DNA from: Kineosporia rhizophila
GTDB lineage: Bacteria > Actinomycetota > Actinomycetes > Actinomycetales > Kineosporiaceae
Assembly (NCBI RefSeq): GCF_021277265.1
Contig: NZ_JAJSOH010000012.1
Coordinates: forward strand, 124,001 to 188,000
Reading direction: 5' to 3'
Length of the DNA stretch: 64,000 nucleotides
Shown here: positions 46,301-51,700 of the stretch, piece after piece
How the letters are laid out: each line of letters opens with the position of its first letter
Position numbering within the stretch: the first letter of the stretch is position 1
The notes under the pieces: model-generated
Told to the model about the DNA's origin: nothing
Seen by the model: the letters and a program-made list of their open reading frames with translations, nothing else
The model's database searches: none
Made by a program: the position numbers and the translations under genes

Positions 46301-48404
46301 GACCCGACAGAGCCTTCAGAGCCTGGCTGCGCAGCGCCACCACCCGGGCGCCGTCCTCCAGCGACAGCGCACCGGAAACCACAGCGGCGGCGATCTCACC
46401 CTGCGAGTGGCCCACCACCGCATCCGGCTTCACGCCGGCTGCTTCCCAGACCGCGGCGAGCGAGACGTGCACGGCCCACAGCACCGGCTGGACCACGTCC
46501 ACCCGCTCCAGGGAGCCTTCGAGCTCTTCCAGCAGGTCCCATTCGACGAACGGCGCCAGCGCGGCGGCACACTCGGCCAGGCGGGCCGCGAACACCGGCG
46601 AGGAGGCAGCCAGTTCCCGGCCCATGCCGACCCACTGCGACCCCTGGCCCGGGAAGACGAAGGCGGTGCGAATGCGCCCACGCCCGGCGGGCACGACACC
46701 GCTGACCACCCCGGCGGAAGGCAACCCGTCCGCCAGAGCCGCCAGACCCGTCCTCAGTTCTGCGGTATCGGCACCCAGAACCACGGCGCGGTGCTCGAAC
46801 AGCGACCGCGTGCGCACCAGAGACCAGGCCACCTGGGCCGGGTCGAGATCGGGCTGCCGCCGGGCGAACTCGTCCAGGCGCGCGGCCTGGGCGGCGAGCG
46901 CGGCGTGGGAGCGGCCCGAGACCAGCCAGGCCGGCACCGCGCCGTCGAGCACCCGCGGCGCCTCTTCCTCGGCCACCACCGGGGCCGGGGCGTCGGCGTC
47001 CTCCTCGACCTCGGCCGTCAGCGGCGCCTCTTCGATGATCGCGTGCACGTTGGTGCCGCTCACGCCGAACGCCGAGACGCCCGCGCGCCGGGGCTGGCCG
47101 CCCTCGGCGAGGCTGGAGGGCCAGGGCACCGGCTCCTGCAGCAGCGAGACCTCGCCCGCGCTCCAGTCGATGTCGCTGCTGGGGGTCTCGGCGTGCAGGG
47201 TGCGGGGCAGTTCCTGGTGCTGCAGGGCCAGCACCATCTTGATCACGCTGGCGATGCCGGAGGCGGTCTGGGTGTGGCCGATGTTCGACTTCACCGAGCC
47301 CAGCAGCAGGGGCTCGCCCGCCGGGCGGTCCTGGCCGTAGGTGGCCAGCAGGGCCTGGGCCTCGATCGGGTCACCCAGGCGGGTGCCGGTGCCGTGCGCC
47401 TCGACCGCGGCGACCTGCTCGGCGCGCAGCCCGGCGCTGGAGAGGGCGGCGCGGATCACGCGCTGCTGCGAGGGACCGTTGGGGGCGGTCAGGCCGTTGG
47501 AGGCGCCGTCCTGGTTCATCGCGCTGCCGGCCACCACGGCCAGCACCCGGTGGCCGTTGCGGCGGGCGTCGGAAAGGCGCTCCAGGACGACCATCCCGGC
47601 GCCCTCACCCCAGCCGATGCCGTCGGCGCTGTCGGCGAAGGGCTTGCAGCGGCCGTCGAAGGCCATCCCGTCCTGGGCCGCGAACTCGGCGAACGCCGAC
47701 GGCGTGGACATGATCGCCACACCACCGGCCAGCGCCATCGAGCACTCCCGGGCGCGCAGCGCCTGGCAGGCCAGGTGCAGCGCGACCAGGGCCGAGGAGC
47801 ACGCGGTGTCGACGGTGACGGCCGGGCCCTCCAGGCCCAGGGTGTAGGAGATGCGCCCGGAGATGACCGAGGTGATGCTGCCGATCAGCATGTACCCCTC
47901 GGCGGCCGCCTCCTCGGACAGGCCGCCGCCGTACATGCCGAAGCCCGCACCCGCGAACACGCCGGTGGAGGAGCCCTTCAGCGACAGCGGGTCGATCCCG
48001 GCGCGTTCCAGGGCCTCCCACGCGGTCTCCAGCAGCACCCGCTGCTGGGGGTCCATGGTCAGCGCCTCACGCGGGCTGATCCCGAAGAACTGCGGGTCGA
48101 ACTCGGCCGCGTCGTAGACGAAACCGCCGACCTGGCCGATCTGGGAGTCGCCGACCATCCCGGCGTACAGGGCGTCGGACTCCCAGCCGCGGTCGGTCGG
48201 GAACGGCGAGATCGCGTCCGTCCCGGCGTCCATCAGGTTCCAGAAGTCCTCCGGAGCCCGGACGCCGCCGGGCAGGCGGCAGCCCATGCCGACGATAGCG
48301 ATCGGCTCGCGCTCACGGTCACGCAGACGCTTACGGGTGCGGCGCAGTGCCGCGGTCGTCTGCTTGAGGTAGTCCCTGAGCTTGTCGTCGTTCTCTGCAG
48401 CCAT
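28317..48404 (-). CDS. PKS-2: modular type I polyketide synthase, modules 2.1-2.4
   Basis: A 6695-residue protein starting at the ATG 48402-48404 (AGGGG 8 bases upstream) and ending TGA at 28317-28319. Residues 1-32 are a docking helix (DKLRDYLKQTTAALRRTRKR). Modules 2.1 and 2.2 are KS-AT-KR-ACP with methylmalonyl-type ATs. Module 2.3 is KS-AT-KR-ACP with the only malonyl-type AT in the window (GHSLGE, HAFH). Module 2.4 is KS-AT-DH-KR-ACP with an intact DH (His5750) and B-type KR. KS cysteines are at 202, 1765, 3379 and 5000; ACP serines at 1533, 3152, 4764 and 6572. The C-terminal docking region (about 6600-6695) contains helices around LALAEVGRLEEMARAI and ends NIFDLLDNELAD. Unusual in-frame inserts lie in AT 2.2 and in the KR linkers of 2.3 and 2.4. 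Expected output: three hydroxyls, then an alkene. Confidence 0.97.
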   Translation of the reverse strand: MAAENDDKLRDYLKQTTAALRRTRKRLRDREREPIAIVGMGCRLPGGVRAPEDFWNLMDAGTDAISPFPTDRGWESDALYAGMVGDSQIGQVGGFVYDAAEFDPQFFGISPREALTMDPQQRVLLETAWEALERAGIDPLSLKGSSTGVFAGAGFGMYGGGLSEEAAAEGYMLIGSITSVISGRISYTLGLEGPAVTVDTACSSALVALHLACQALRARECSMALAGGVAIMSTPSAFAEFAAQDGMAFDGRCKPFADSADGIGWGEGAGMVVLERLSDARRNGHRVLAVVAGSAMNQDGASNGLTAPNGPSQQRVIRAALSSAGLRAEQVAAVEAHGTGTRLGDPIEAQALLATYGQDRPAGEPLLLGSVKSNIGHTQTASGIASVIKMVLALQHQELPRTLHAETPSSDIDWSAGEVSLLQEPVPWPSSLAEGGQPRRAGVSAFGVSGTNVHAIIEEAPLTAEVEEDADAPAPVVAEEEAPRVLDGAVPAWLVSGRSHAALAAQAARLDEFARRQPDLDPAQVAWSLVRTRSLFEHRAVVLGADTAELRTGLAALADGLPSAGVVSGVVPAGRGRIRTAFVFPGQGSQWVGMGRELAASSPVFAARLAECAAALAPFVEWDLLEELEGSLERVDVVQPVLWAVHVSLAAVWEAAGVKPDAVVGHSQGEIAAAVVSGALSLEDGARVVALRSQALKALSGRGGMLSIAEPVAVVQARLTGDVTVAAVNGPNATVVSGDPELLQELLARVEAEGGRARILPVDYASHGPQVDELRGEILRVLADVKPRPTNIPMVSAMTGEHLTGTELTAQYWYDSLRARVEFSRAIEVLGGEGHSVFVESSAHPVLTNAIAEILAPAQDAVLASEIVTTGTLRREDGGAARLIASLAEVHVRGVAVDWTRVIPAADLIELPTYAFQRQRYWPKSLPTSAAEVRAGFGGNAGEEEFWNAVEAGDLEGLARTLSLEGDELGAVLPALASWRQRERDESLTGDWRYRVTWQPLADAAPARLAGTWLLVKPAESSALVDAARRALGDRSADVLEVSTDATERTAMAAALQQALADREIPLVGVVSLLATDEAPIAGQPAVPVGTAATMALVHALGDLGSKAPLWVLTQGAVGTDQAPTNPVQAQAWGLGRTVGVEHPDRWGGLVDLPGTVDAKAVERLGAVLSGAEDQVAIRAGGVLVRRLKRAGAGRVSGIGRDWARGSVLVTGASGAIGPDLASWLVEEQVPHVVLASRRGANTPGASFLASMLAESGADVTMVAVDVMDKAALANVINWIPRVAPPLSAVIHGAVAVELMPVDQADNDQLAMAFGAKVVGAQNLDELTADLDLGAFVLFSSITATWGVGEHATYAAANAYLDALAENRRGRGLPATSVAWGVWGSGGRFDDGNDLDRPQSLVPERLRKQGLRLLDPMRALNLLGQVLAEDETVLAVADVDWARFSAVFNAVRSWPLLDAIPEARQISSGSESKAVMVSGDGAALLEKITGVSPAQRERIITDLVAGHAAAVLGFASAADVDPARAFREMGFDSLTAVELRTRLNEATGLQLPSTVVFDYPSPVVLARQIISQLTGTSAAAAQSRVAQVDSEDPVVIVGLGCRYPGAENPDGLWRLLIEGGDAIGTFPSDRGWDIAGLLDSIPGQECSSYTSEGGFITGAADFDPAFFRISPREALAMDPQQRLLLETSWEALEHAGIDPVSLQGSLTGVFAGAASSGYASQTGFGADLDGAEGHLLTGNVTSVISGRISYTLGLEGPAVTVDTACSSALVSLHLAAQALRAGECDLALAGGVMVIADPGEFIGFSQQGALAKDGRCKAFSAEADGMGLSEGAGMIVLERLSDARRNGHTILATVAGSAINQDGASNGLSAPNGPSQQRVIRAALASAGLTPADVDVVEAHGTGTVLGDPIEAQALLATYGAERGDAGPLWLGAVKSNIGHAQQASGAAGIIKMVLALKNGQLPATLHARTPSPHVDWSAGEVALLTESVEWGSTEGRTRRAGVSAFGISGTNAHIILAEAPADEVVVPAAPDQPDELTEVLKGEPAWLISSQTPAGVADQAQRLLAHLGADPELDPVDVGWSLATTRSTFEHRAVVTGADLLSGLRALADGVPDPGVVVGSTGGAGQVVFVFPGQGSQWIGMGRALAAASPVFAARLAECGAALAPFVDWSLDEVLADEAALQRVDVVQPVLWAVMVSLAEFWQAAGVTPDAVLGHSQGEIAAAVVAGILSLEDGARVVALRSQALKALSGRGGMLSIAEPVAVVEERIAALAGTQEQTVAIAPEIRTLASGRDNRPRVERKKGASDKASSDEAASGGTASGRAASGVTVAAVNGPNATVVSGDPALLQKLAEQVEAEGGRARMLPVDYASHGPQVDELKEEIERLLAPVSPQAGLVPLVSAMTGEFLVGPEMDAGYWYSSLRAPVEFARATEKLGQAGYKVFIEASAHPVLTAPIADTLESLAIEPVVTGTLRRDDGGADRALASLATAHVNGVFVDWTAVLPTGRRVELPTYAFQKQRFWPKHKPLTPPAQDEAAVQDSAFWSAVEGGDVDGLAQSLAVDGANLAEILPALAAWRRKERGESEVADWRYRITWTPVVSKRTKQQTKLSGIWLLVVPSHKPTDTNADTDTDTGAPTSSSLPFEVEAALGERGAHVVRVEVPAGQFGRTELGDHLATAMSTFFADQTVWPEGIPAVSGVVSLLALDDSPHPAAPVVPTGLAATTALVQALGDAAIEAPLWVLTQGAVAAAAGETAQNPLQAQTWALGRVAGLEHPNRWGGLIDLPATWDSRAADRLVTVLNGDEDQVAVRAGGVLARRLVRAPRPQASQIWKPDGTVLITGGTGGVGGHLARWLVTRGASRIVLTSRSGARVGSVPALAADLAAAGTEVSVVAGDIADRAQVQNLVRWIGESGPQLSSVMHAAGAGVAGPVEIMTPADLNEASLAKVGGAQVLDEVTADLDLDSFVLFSSGATTWGSGQLSAYAAANAALDALVEDRRARGLTGTSVAWGLWGGGGMGKGTAGEVLQRLGLREMDPAKAVLALAQILDAGESLIAVSDTDWSRFTPVFTVQRPSPLLADLPDAQKALEAAAGTEDTGQARSALGEKLAGRARNEQERILTELVRSEAAAALGHASIDAVPASRAFRELGFDSLTAVDLRTRLNAATGLKLPATLVFDYPTAAAVTQLLLTELLGDLSAPSQVRVTAAFDDGEPIAVVGMACRYPGGVSDPESYWEMLVSGTDAIAAFPTDRGWDVDGVYGGGGKSTPKQGGFVYDATSFDASFFGISPREALAMDPQQRLLLETTWEALERAGIDPFSLRGSQTGVFAGATYSAYGNAIADNPATAGYMLTGNAGAVISGRISYTLGLEGPAVTIDTACSSSLVATHLAGQALRAGECDLALASGVTVMATPGAFAEFARQDGLAFDGRCKSFGADADGTGWGEGSGVLVLERLSDARRNGHRVLALVSGSAVNQDGASNGLTAPNGPSQQRVIRAALASAGLKPGDVDAVEAHGTGTVLGDPIEAQAVLATYGADRAGAGALHLGSVKSNIGHTQAAAGVAGIIKMILALQHDRLPQTLFAEQPSPHVDWSAGEVSLLTDSVAWETEPGRPRRAGVSAFGVSGTNAHIIIEEAPASEPAAVVENEALPVLDPAPQAWLVSGRSDAGLLAQAGRLAQHLAVQAEVDPAAVGWSLATTRSQFEHRAVVLGDALVQGLSDLAAGLQSADIVRGVTPVGDSARVGFLFAGQGAQRAGMGRELYASSPVFAETFDHVCALLEAETGAPVREVVLSATEDPRADQTLFAQTGLFAIELGLVAMLEAAGIRPDVVAGHSLGEISAAHVAGVLSLQDACRLVGARARLMQSLPEGGAMAAIALTEDEIRTYVAGVEGLSVAAVNGPSSVVVSGDEDAVEQAVEHWREQGKRVRRLRVSHAFHSARMDPALDELALVAESVTHNTPSVSWVGALTGLAVDTPEPQYWVAQAREAVRFADAVTTMAARGVTVFVEIGPDGTLSAMGSGVLPADSTAPQFVPVLRPDTAPAASVLQALARAHVNGVDVDWTRVLPSGDPVRLPTYAFQRERFWPDAPAVPAQRTSSSTPGEDRFWAAIQGGDLAGLAGALDVDGDRPFSEVLPALASWRAREVEESLTAGWRFRVTWSPLAEPASVRLSGAWLVLAPAGPLDELVAGCVRALQERGAAVVLVRTPAALDLASDTARPPGETHGNAASVEAGAASVPDAAGPKGAARSNGAAGSNGAVGLNGAVGLNGAAGLSGVAGAPTLQPETLAASIREALTQASVTMPAGVLSLLALDETPLAEAPSVTAGLAATSTLVQALGALSFQVPVWVATTGAVSTGPADPLTRPELAQVWGLGLVAGLEHPEHWGGLIDLPEQLDERSASRLAAVLAGQVAGEDQIAVRGSGVLGRRLVPAAPVSEKAQQWTSAGSALITGGTGSVGGHVATWLAGRSVPRIVLVSRSGAGSRGIAQRAAELAQQGSSVAVLAVNTASAQQVSEALDWIDRTGPALRAVFHASGVSQGAPVIATDVAELAKAADAKTAGARNLDRLTADRDLDAFVVFSSGAAIWGSRLQAAYGAANAYLDAIAENRHHRGLPATSVSWGLWGGGGMGDSEGGAQLQRLGLREMDPELAINALAAVLDHGERLLTVADVDWAKFAPVFTLHRPSALISQLPEVTRALAAGPTSSGGGSEALATTELGQQLQTLDRDGQERLLVDLVRSAAAGVLGHASADAVDAARPFRELGFDSLTAVELRNQLGAATGLDLPATLVFDYPTPALLGEFLTDELVGAVAAQVSVVSAANTDEPIAIVGMSCRLPGGSNSLPEFWDLLRTGADGITAFPTDRGWEAYVTEEQQNSQFAPVGGFVYDSGDFDPAFFGISPREARAMDPQQRVLLETVWEALEQAGIDPNTLRGTSAGVFTGAWSSGYGMSLQPGAPQVDAAEMAAGGTEGYFLTGSATSVISGRVAYTLGLEGPAVTIDTACSSSLVALHLAAQSLRSGESSLALAGGVTVMATPGSFAEFALQKGLSGDGRCKSFGAGADGTGWGEGSGMLVLERLSDARRNGHRVLALVSGSAVNQDGTSNGLTAPNGPSQQRVIRAALASAGLSPADVDAVEAHGTGTVLGDPIEAQALLATYGAARDAADPLWLGSVKSNIGHTQAAAGVAGVIKMVLAMQHDLLPVSLHSDEVSPHVDWSSGGVRVLNQPVPWPASGRGPRRAGVSSFGVSGTNAHVILEEAPSVEVAADEFDEPDRGTKVFGEEAPAAWLISARTAEALAGQAARLAPLAGTAKPSDVAWSLATTRARFDHRAVVIGSPETGLGALASGLPVPEVVSGQVLSGDKRVVFVFPGQGSQWLGMGRTLAATSPVFAARLAECERALAPYVDWKLFEALDGPLEQVDVLQPVLWAVHVSLAAVWEAAGVRPSAVVGHSQGEIAAAVVSGALSLEDGARVVALRSQALKALSGRGGMLSLAEPVAVVEARLSGDVTVAAVNGPNATVVSGDPALLEELLAQVEAEGGRARMLAVDYASHGPQVDELQEEILRLLAEVRPQAARVPMVSAMTGAWLDGTELTAQYWYDSLRARVEFSRAVEVLGQDGYRVFVETSAHPVLTAPVTEILETLGEPVVTGTLRRDDGGAERLLASLATLYVNGVPVDWTAVLPEGERVDLPTYAFEHRRYWSKAMQAGAGDVRSAGLGAVGHPLLSASVELAGGDGVVVTGRLSLRTHPWLADHAVGGAVLLPGTAFVDFAMRAGYEVNCARVVELTLAAPLVLPPSGAIAVQVVVSAADADEQRTVDIYSRPDDAVGEPWTQHATGRLAPDTRVGLPSAGDFLVWPPLDAEPVDVSDLYEIQAAGGYGYGPVFQGLKAAWRRDGAIFAEIALPESAGADAARFGIHPALLDSSLHAAGLLASASEEGVRLPFAWTGVSLMAAGASSLRVRLAQDEAGGLTLTGADPTGRPVVAVESLILRAVSADALNAAQGSQSNSLFAVDWVPVNGGSAELPTRWALLGEDHFAVGDALPGDGLRVADLSALADSVAGGAAAPDLVVVSVGGKGSSTDAHDGADVGSRARVLTAEILSLLQQWLTLDALADARLALVTRGAVAAADGDAVDDLAASAVWGLVRSAQSENPDRIILVDLPTGAGAGAAGSAEAESVLQLGGSADNRLTPSLAPALPGDKTREDGSAVEPADGAGAALVSALASGEPEVALRQGVALSRRLVRPASAEVQEPGEAAEPGAVLITGGTGLLGALVARHLAEHGRAEQLVLISRSGPRAGGVAALAADVAQSGVAVQVTAADAADRSGLASVLKPLALRLTGVIHTAGVLDDGVIGSLTPARLDQVMRPKTDAAWNLHELTANSPLQEFVLFSSGAATFGSPGQGNYAAGNAFLDALAAHRQAAGLPGQSLAWGLWADASAMTGHLNEADRQRNNRSVMSELSTQDGLALMDASLARPEALLVPAKVNVAGLRAQAARGGRLAPVWHALAGRPVGAAPTVDPQAGRLLRAQLNAVADPDRDRVLLSLVRTHGAAVLGHSSADAVGAQKAFNELGFDSLTALELRNRLNAATGLKLPATLVFDYPTPAALAGHLKEQLVDGNDEQADSGALALAEVGRLEEMARAIKAGDGSRSALAARLKALVLTLETEQDPKAEGGADTDLRAATVENIFDLLDNELAD
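28320..33942 (-). other. Module 2.4: KS-AT(methylmalonyl)-DH-KR(B)-ACP plus C-terminal docking region
   Basis: KS about 33942-32660: Cys 33405-33407 (residue 5000), AHGTGT, NIGHTQ. AT about 32325-31480: GHSQGE and YASH (31761-31772). DH about 31265-30420: HxxxGxxxxP as HAVGGAVLLP with His at 31155-31157, and LLDSSLHA carrying the Asp. KR about 29650-28900: TGGTGLLGA, LDD in GVLDDG, FSSGAATFG and Tyr 29199-29201, so B-type and active by its residues. ACP: LGFDSLTALEL, Ser 28689-28691. With DH, KR and no ER, a methyl-branched alkene is expected. The KR linker holds an insert with a 9-base inverted repeat. Docking helices follow the ACP. Confidence 0.94.
29790..29900. repeat. Insert with inverted repeat in the KR linker of module 2.4 (insert family II)
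   Basis: About 35 residues within the KR structural subdomain (from GGSADNRLTPSLAPALPG to KTREDGSAVEP) have no counterpart in neighbouring KRs. The DNA carries a perfect 9-base inverted repeat, ctgggaggg at 29822-29830 and ccctcccag at 29868-29876, with a 37-base loop that holds gcctgttatca. The stretch 29806-29833 resembles 35737-35760 in module 2.3. Confidence 0.7.
35593..35700. repeat. Six 18-base tandem repeats in the KR linker of module 2.3
   Basis: Six consecutive units of 18 bases start at 35593, 35611, 35629, 35647, 35665 and 35683. The second and third are identical (aagcccacagcgccgttc); the outer ones are degenerate. They encode hexapeptides of the form NGAVGL / NGAAGL in the KR structural subdomain and keep the frame. 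This is a coding minisatellite in a tolerant linker. Confidence 0.85.
35735..35775. repeat. Short insert in the KR linker of module 2.3 (insert family II)
   Basis: The peptide ARPPGETHGNAASVEAGAA resembles APALPGDKTREDGSAVEPADGA of the module 2.4 linker. At DNA level both have ctcaaccg, then cgtgt, then a cccc...ggg.gggcgg string on the plus strand. It adjoins the 18-base tandem repeats and is placed differently in the KR subdomain from the 2.4 copy. Confidence 0.55.
40507..40540. repeat. Short Thr/Asp repeat in the KR linker of module 2.2
   Basis: Near-repeats of gtcggt encode TDTNADTDTDTG in the KR structural subdomain, between SHKP and APTSSS. Length differs from the other KR linkers here, which lack this stretch. 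Confidence 0.7.
41424..41588. repeat. In-frame insert in AT 2.2 (insert family I)
   Basis: About 54 residues lie between RIAALA and VTVAAVNGP, at the same AT position as the 1.3 insert. They contain TVAIAPEIRTLASGR and DNRPRVERKKGASDK, followed by a Ser/Ala/Gly-rich tail. The shared core lies at 41537-41572 and holds the 10-base palindrome cgctatagcg. An 11-base string, gcctgttatca (41516-41526), recurs exactly at 29852-29862 in the KR 2.4 insert. Confidence 0.8.
43633..48309 (-). other. Module 2.1: KS-AT(methylmalonyl)-KR(A2)-ACP
   Basis: KS about 48309-47040: Cys 47799-47801, AHGTGT, NIGHTQ. AT about 46665-45780: GHSQGE (near 46400) and YASH (46104-46115). Dimerisation element FWNAVEAGDLEGLARTL. 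KR about 44800-44060: TGASGAIGPDL, Tyr 44343-44345, His three before it (44352-44354) and Trp eight before it (44367-44369), so A2 fingerprint. ACP: MGFDSL, Ser 43806-43808. This module accepts the chain from PKS-1 through the docking helix at residues 1-32. Its KR and ACP resemble those of 1.0, 1.2 and 3.1. Confidence 0.94.
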
Positions 48405-48700
48405 CGCCAGTACCCCTAGAGTTCTTGTGGAAAGTCGAGTCAGTCGAAGTCGACGTCGCGGAGTTCCGCCTCGACGAGATCGAACATCTCGTCGTCGGTC
48501 GCCGACTCCAGCTCACGGTCGATGTCTGCGGTCGGGGCCTCGCCCCGCAGGCGCAGGCCCAGCGCCTCCAGGCGGGCGGTCAGGTCCTGCCGTTCGGTGG
48601 CGTCCCAGCTGGCCCGGGCCACCACCAGTTCCAGCTTCTTCACCTCGGCCAGGGCCAGCGCGTAGTCGGACTTCTCGTCCACCGCGCGGGAGCGGACGAA
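48310..48700 (-). other. PKS-1/PKS-2 docking junction
   Basis: The C-terminal helices of PKS-1 (LALAEVKKLELVVARAS, then an acidic end DEMFDLVEAELRDVDFD) face the N-terminal helix of PKS-2 (DKLRDYLKQTTAALRRTRKR). Both fit the common actinomycete class 1 docking pair, in which an acidic C-terminal helix binds a basic N-terminal coiled coil. This supports direct chain transfer from module 1.3 to 2.1. Confidence 0.8.
48413..48417 (-). promoter_or_regulatory. Ribosome binding site of PKS-2
   Basis: AGGGG on the minus strand, 8 bases before the ATG of PKS-2, lies in the 35-base gap after the PKS-1 stop. It supports the chosen start. The rest of the gap (48405-48439) shows no promoter or terminator. 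Confidence 0.75.
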
Positions 48701-51700
48701 GTCCGCCAGGACCGCCGGGGTCGGGTAGTCGAACACCAGCGTGGCCGGCAGCTTCAGCCCGGTCGCGGCGTTGAGGCGGGTGCGCAGGTCGACCGCGGTC
48801 AGCGAGTCGAACCCCAGATCCTTGAACGGACGGTCGCCCGGCACGTCGGCGATCGAGCCGTAGCCGAGCACCGCCGCGGCCTCGGCCCGCACCAGGTCGG
48901 TCAGGAACTCCTGCTGCCCGGCCCGGTCCAGGCCCTCCAGCCGCTCGCTCAGCGCCGAGCCGGAAGCCGCCTCGTCCTCGGTCCCGGCCAGGCCCAGAGC
49001 GGCCTGCGCCTCGGCGATCTCGGCGAGCAGCCGGCTGGGCCGCTGCGCGGTGAACACCGGGGCGAACCGGTCCCAGTCGATGTCCGCGACGGCGACCACG
49101 TCCTCGCCGTCGGCCATCACCTCGGCCAGGGCACCGACCGCGACCCGCGGGTCCATCTCGCGCATGCCCATCCGCTGCAGCACGTCGCCGGCCAGGCCCT
49201 CGCCCATCCCGCCGCCGCCCCACAGACCCCAGGCCACCGACGTCCCGGCTTCCCCGCGGGCCCGGCGGTTCTCGACCAGGACGTCGAGGGCGCCGTTGGC
49301 CGCGGCGTAACCGGACAGCTGTCCGCTGCCCCAGGTGGCCGCACCGGAGGAGAACACCACGAAGGCGTCCAGACCGGAGGTGAGCTCGTCCAGGTGCATG
49401 GCCCCCACGGCCTTGGCCTTCAGTGAGCCCTCGAGCTCGGCCGGCACCATGCCCTCGACCGGGCCGGCCAGCCCGGCCCCGGCCGCGTGCATCACCGAAC
49501 TGAGCGTCGGGCCGTTGCCGTCGATCCACTTCAGCATGGCCGCGGTCTGCCCGCGCTCACCGATGTCGCAGCCCACGATCGTTGCCTCGGTGCCCCGCTC
49601 GGCCAGCTCGACGGCGAGCGCGACGGCTCCGGAGGCGTTCGGGCCCGATCGGCTCGACAGCACGATCCGCCGGGCGCCCTTGTCGCTGAGCCAGCGCGAG
49701 ACGTGCCCGCCGACCCCGCCGGTACCGCCAGTCACGAGCACCGTGCCCGCGGGCGTCCATGCGTTCTGGGTCGCCGGGCGGGTAATACGGACGAGCCTGC
49801 GCCCGAACAGCCCTTCCTCGCGGATCGCGATCTGGTCCTCGCCACCGTCGGCGGCCACCGCGGTGAGCGCCGCGGCGAGCCTTGGGGCGGTGGTCGGGTC
49901 CCACTGCGAGGGGACGTCCACCAGCCCACCCCAGCGGTCGGGGTGTTCCAGCCCGATCACCCTGGCGAACGCCTGGGTCTCGGCCTGACGGGGGTGCTTC
50001 ACCTCACCCTTGACGGTGCTGACCGCCTCGGTGGTGAGTACCCACAGCGGTGCCGTGATGCCGCTGTCGCCCAGCGCCTGGGCCAGGACCATCGTCCCGG
50101 CCAGGCCCTGGGGCACGGATCCCAGCTCGGCCATGGGCTTCTCGTTGAGCGCCAGGAGCGAGAGCACCCCGGCGAACGGCTCTTCGCTGGCCGCCTCGGT
50201 CAGCCGGGTGGCCAGGGCCGCCCGGTTCACACCGCCGGCCTCGAGCACCTGCACCTCGGCGCCGTGACCCATCAGGGCCTGGGCGCACTTCTCGGCCAGG
50301 GCCCCGGATCCGGTGGGCACCACGACCAGCCAGGTGCCGAACAGCTGAGCCGGCTGGGGTTCGGGCAGGGCGGCCCAGGTGACCCGGTAACGCCAGCTCT
50401 CGGTATTGGTCGAAGGACGCTCGCGGCGGGTACCCGGCACCGGCTCGGGCCAGTAGCGGCGGCGCTGGAAGGCATAGGTGGGCAGGGCCACCTTCGCGCC
50501 CTTGGGCAGCACCGACGTCCAGTCGACAGCGATGCCTCTCACGTGGACGCTGGCCAGCGCGGCCAGCAGCCGGTCGGCGTCACCGTCCTCGCGGCGCAGG
50601 GTGCCGGTGACGACCGGGTCCTCGTGGCCCAGGCTCTCCAGGAGGTCGATGATCCCCGCGGTGAGCACCGGATGGGCGGAGGACTCCACGAACGCGCCGT
50701 AGCCGTCGTTGCTGAGCACCTCGATCGCTCGGGCGAACTCGACGCGGGCGCGCAGGCTGTCGTACCAGTACCGGGCGTCCAGCTCGGTGCCCTCCAGCCA
50801 GGCCCCGGTCAGGGCCGAGACCATCGGGATCCGGGCCGGCCGGGGCTTGACCGCGGCCAACACCCGCAGGATCTCGTCCCGCAACTCGTCGACCTGCGGG
50901 CCGTGCGAGGCGTAGCCCACCGGGAGCATGCGAGCCCGGCCACCTTCGGCCTCGACCTGCTCGGCCAGCAGCTGCAGCAGCGCCGGATCACCCGAGACCA
51001 CAGTGGCGTTCGGCCCGTTCACCGCCGCCACGGTCACGCCCGAAGCCCCACCGTCCGGCGCCAGGTCTTCCGCGGCACGGCCTTCCTGGCCCGGCCTATT
51101 AGCGACACCTTCTCCCAAGGCATGAATTTCCGGCGCTATAGCAACACTTTCTTCATGGCTAGTCGCGAGGCCAGCGATCCGCGTCTCCACCGAAGCCACC
51201 GGCTCGGCGATCGACAGCATCGCGCCGCGCCCGGCCAATGCCTTCAAAGCCTGACTGCGCAGCGCCACCACCCGAGCGCCGTCCTCCAGCGAGAGCGCAC
51301 CCGAGACCACAGCGGCGGCGATCTCACCCTGCGAGTGCCCGACTACAGCGTCAGGCGAGACCCCGGCTGCTTCCCAGACGGCAGCGAGCGAGACGTGCAC
51401 CGCCCACAGAACCGGCTGCACCACGTCCACCCGCTCCAGCGAGCCGTTCAGCTCGTCCAGCAGGTTCCACTCCACGAACGGCGACAGCGCCGCAGCGCAC
51501 TCGTTCAGGCGCTCGGCGAACACCGGCGACGAAGCAGCCAGCGCCCGGCCCATGCCGACCCACTGCGAACCCTGACCGGGGAAGACGAACGCCACCCGCT
51601 CGGCCGTGGCCCCGGCGACCCCGCTGACCAGGGCGGGCGAGGGCAGTCCGGCGGCCAGGGCCTCCAGGCCGGAGAGCAGTTCGGCGCTGGATCCGGTCAC

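Noticed and set aside
28317..48404. Frameshift or assembly break within the giant genes
   Set aside because: All frames run uninterrupted, and motif positions at KS, AT, DH, KR and ACP stay in one frame from end to end.
43884..48419. Long plus-strand open frame opposite PKS-2 (also 30639-34811, 20097-24347 and 12753-17378)
   Set aside because: Same composition as above, no recognisable motif and no ribosome binding site. The minus frame holds intact KS, AT and KR motifs throughout.
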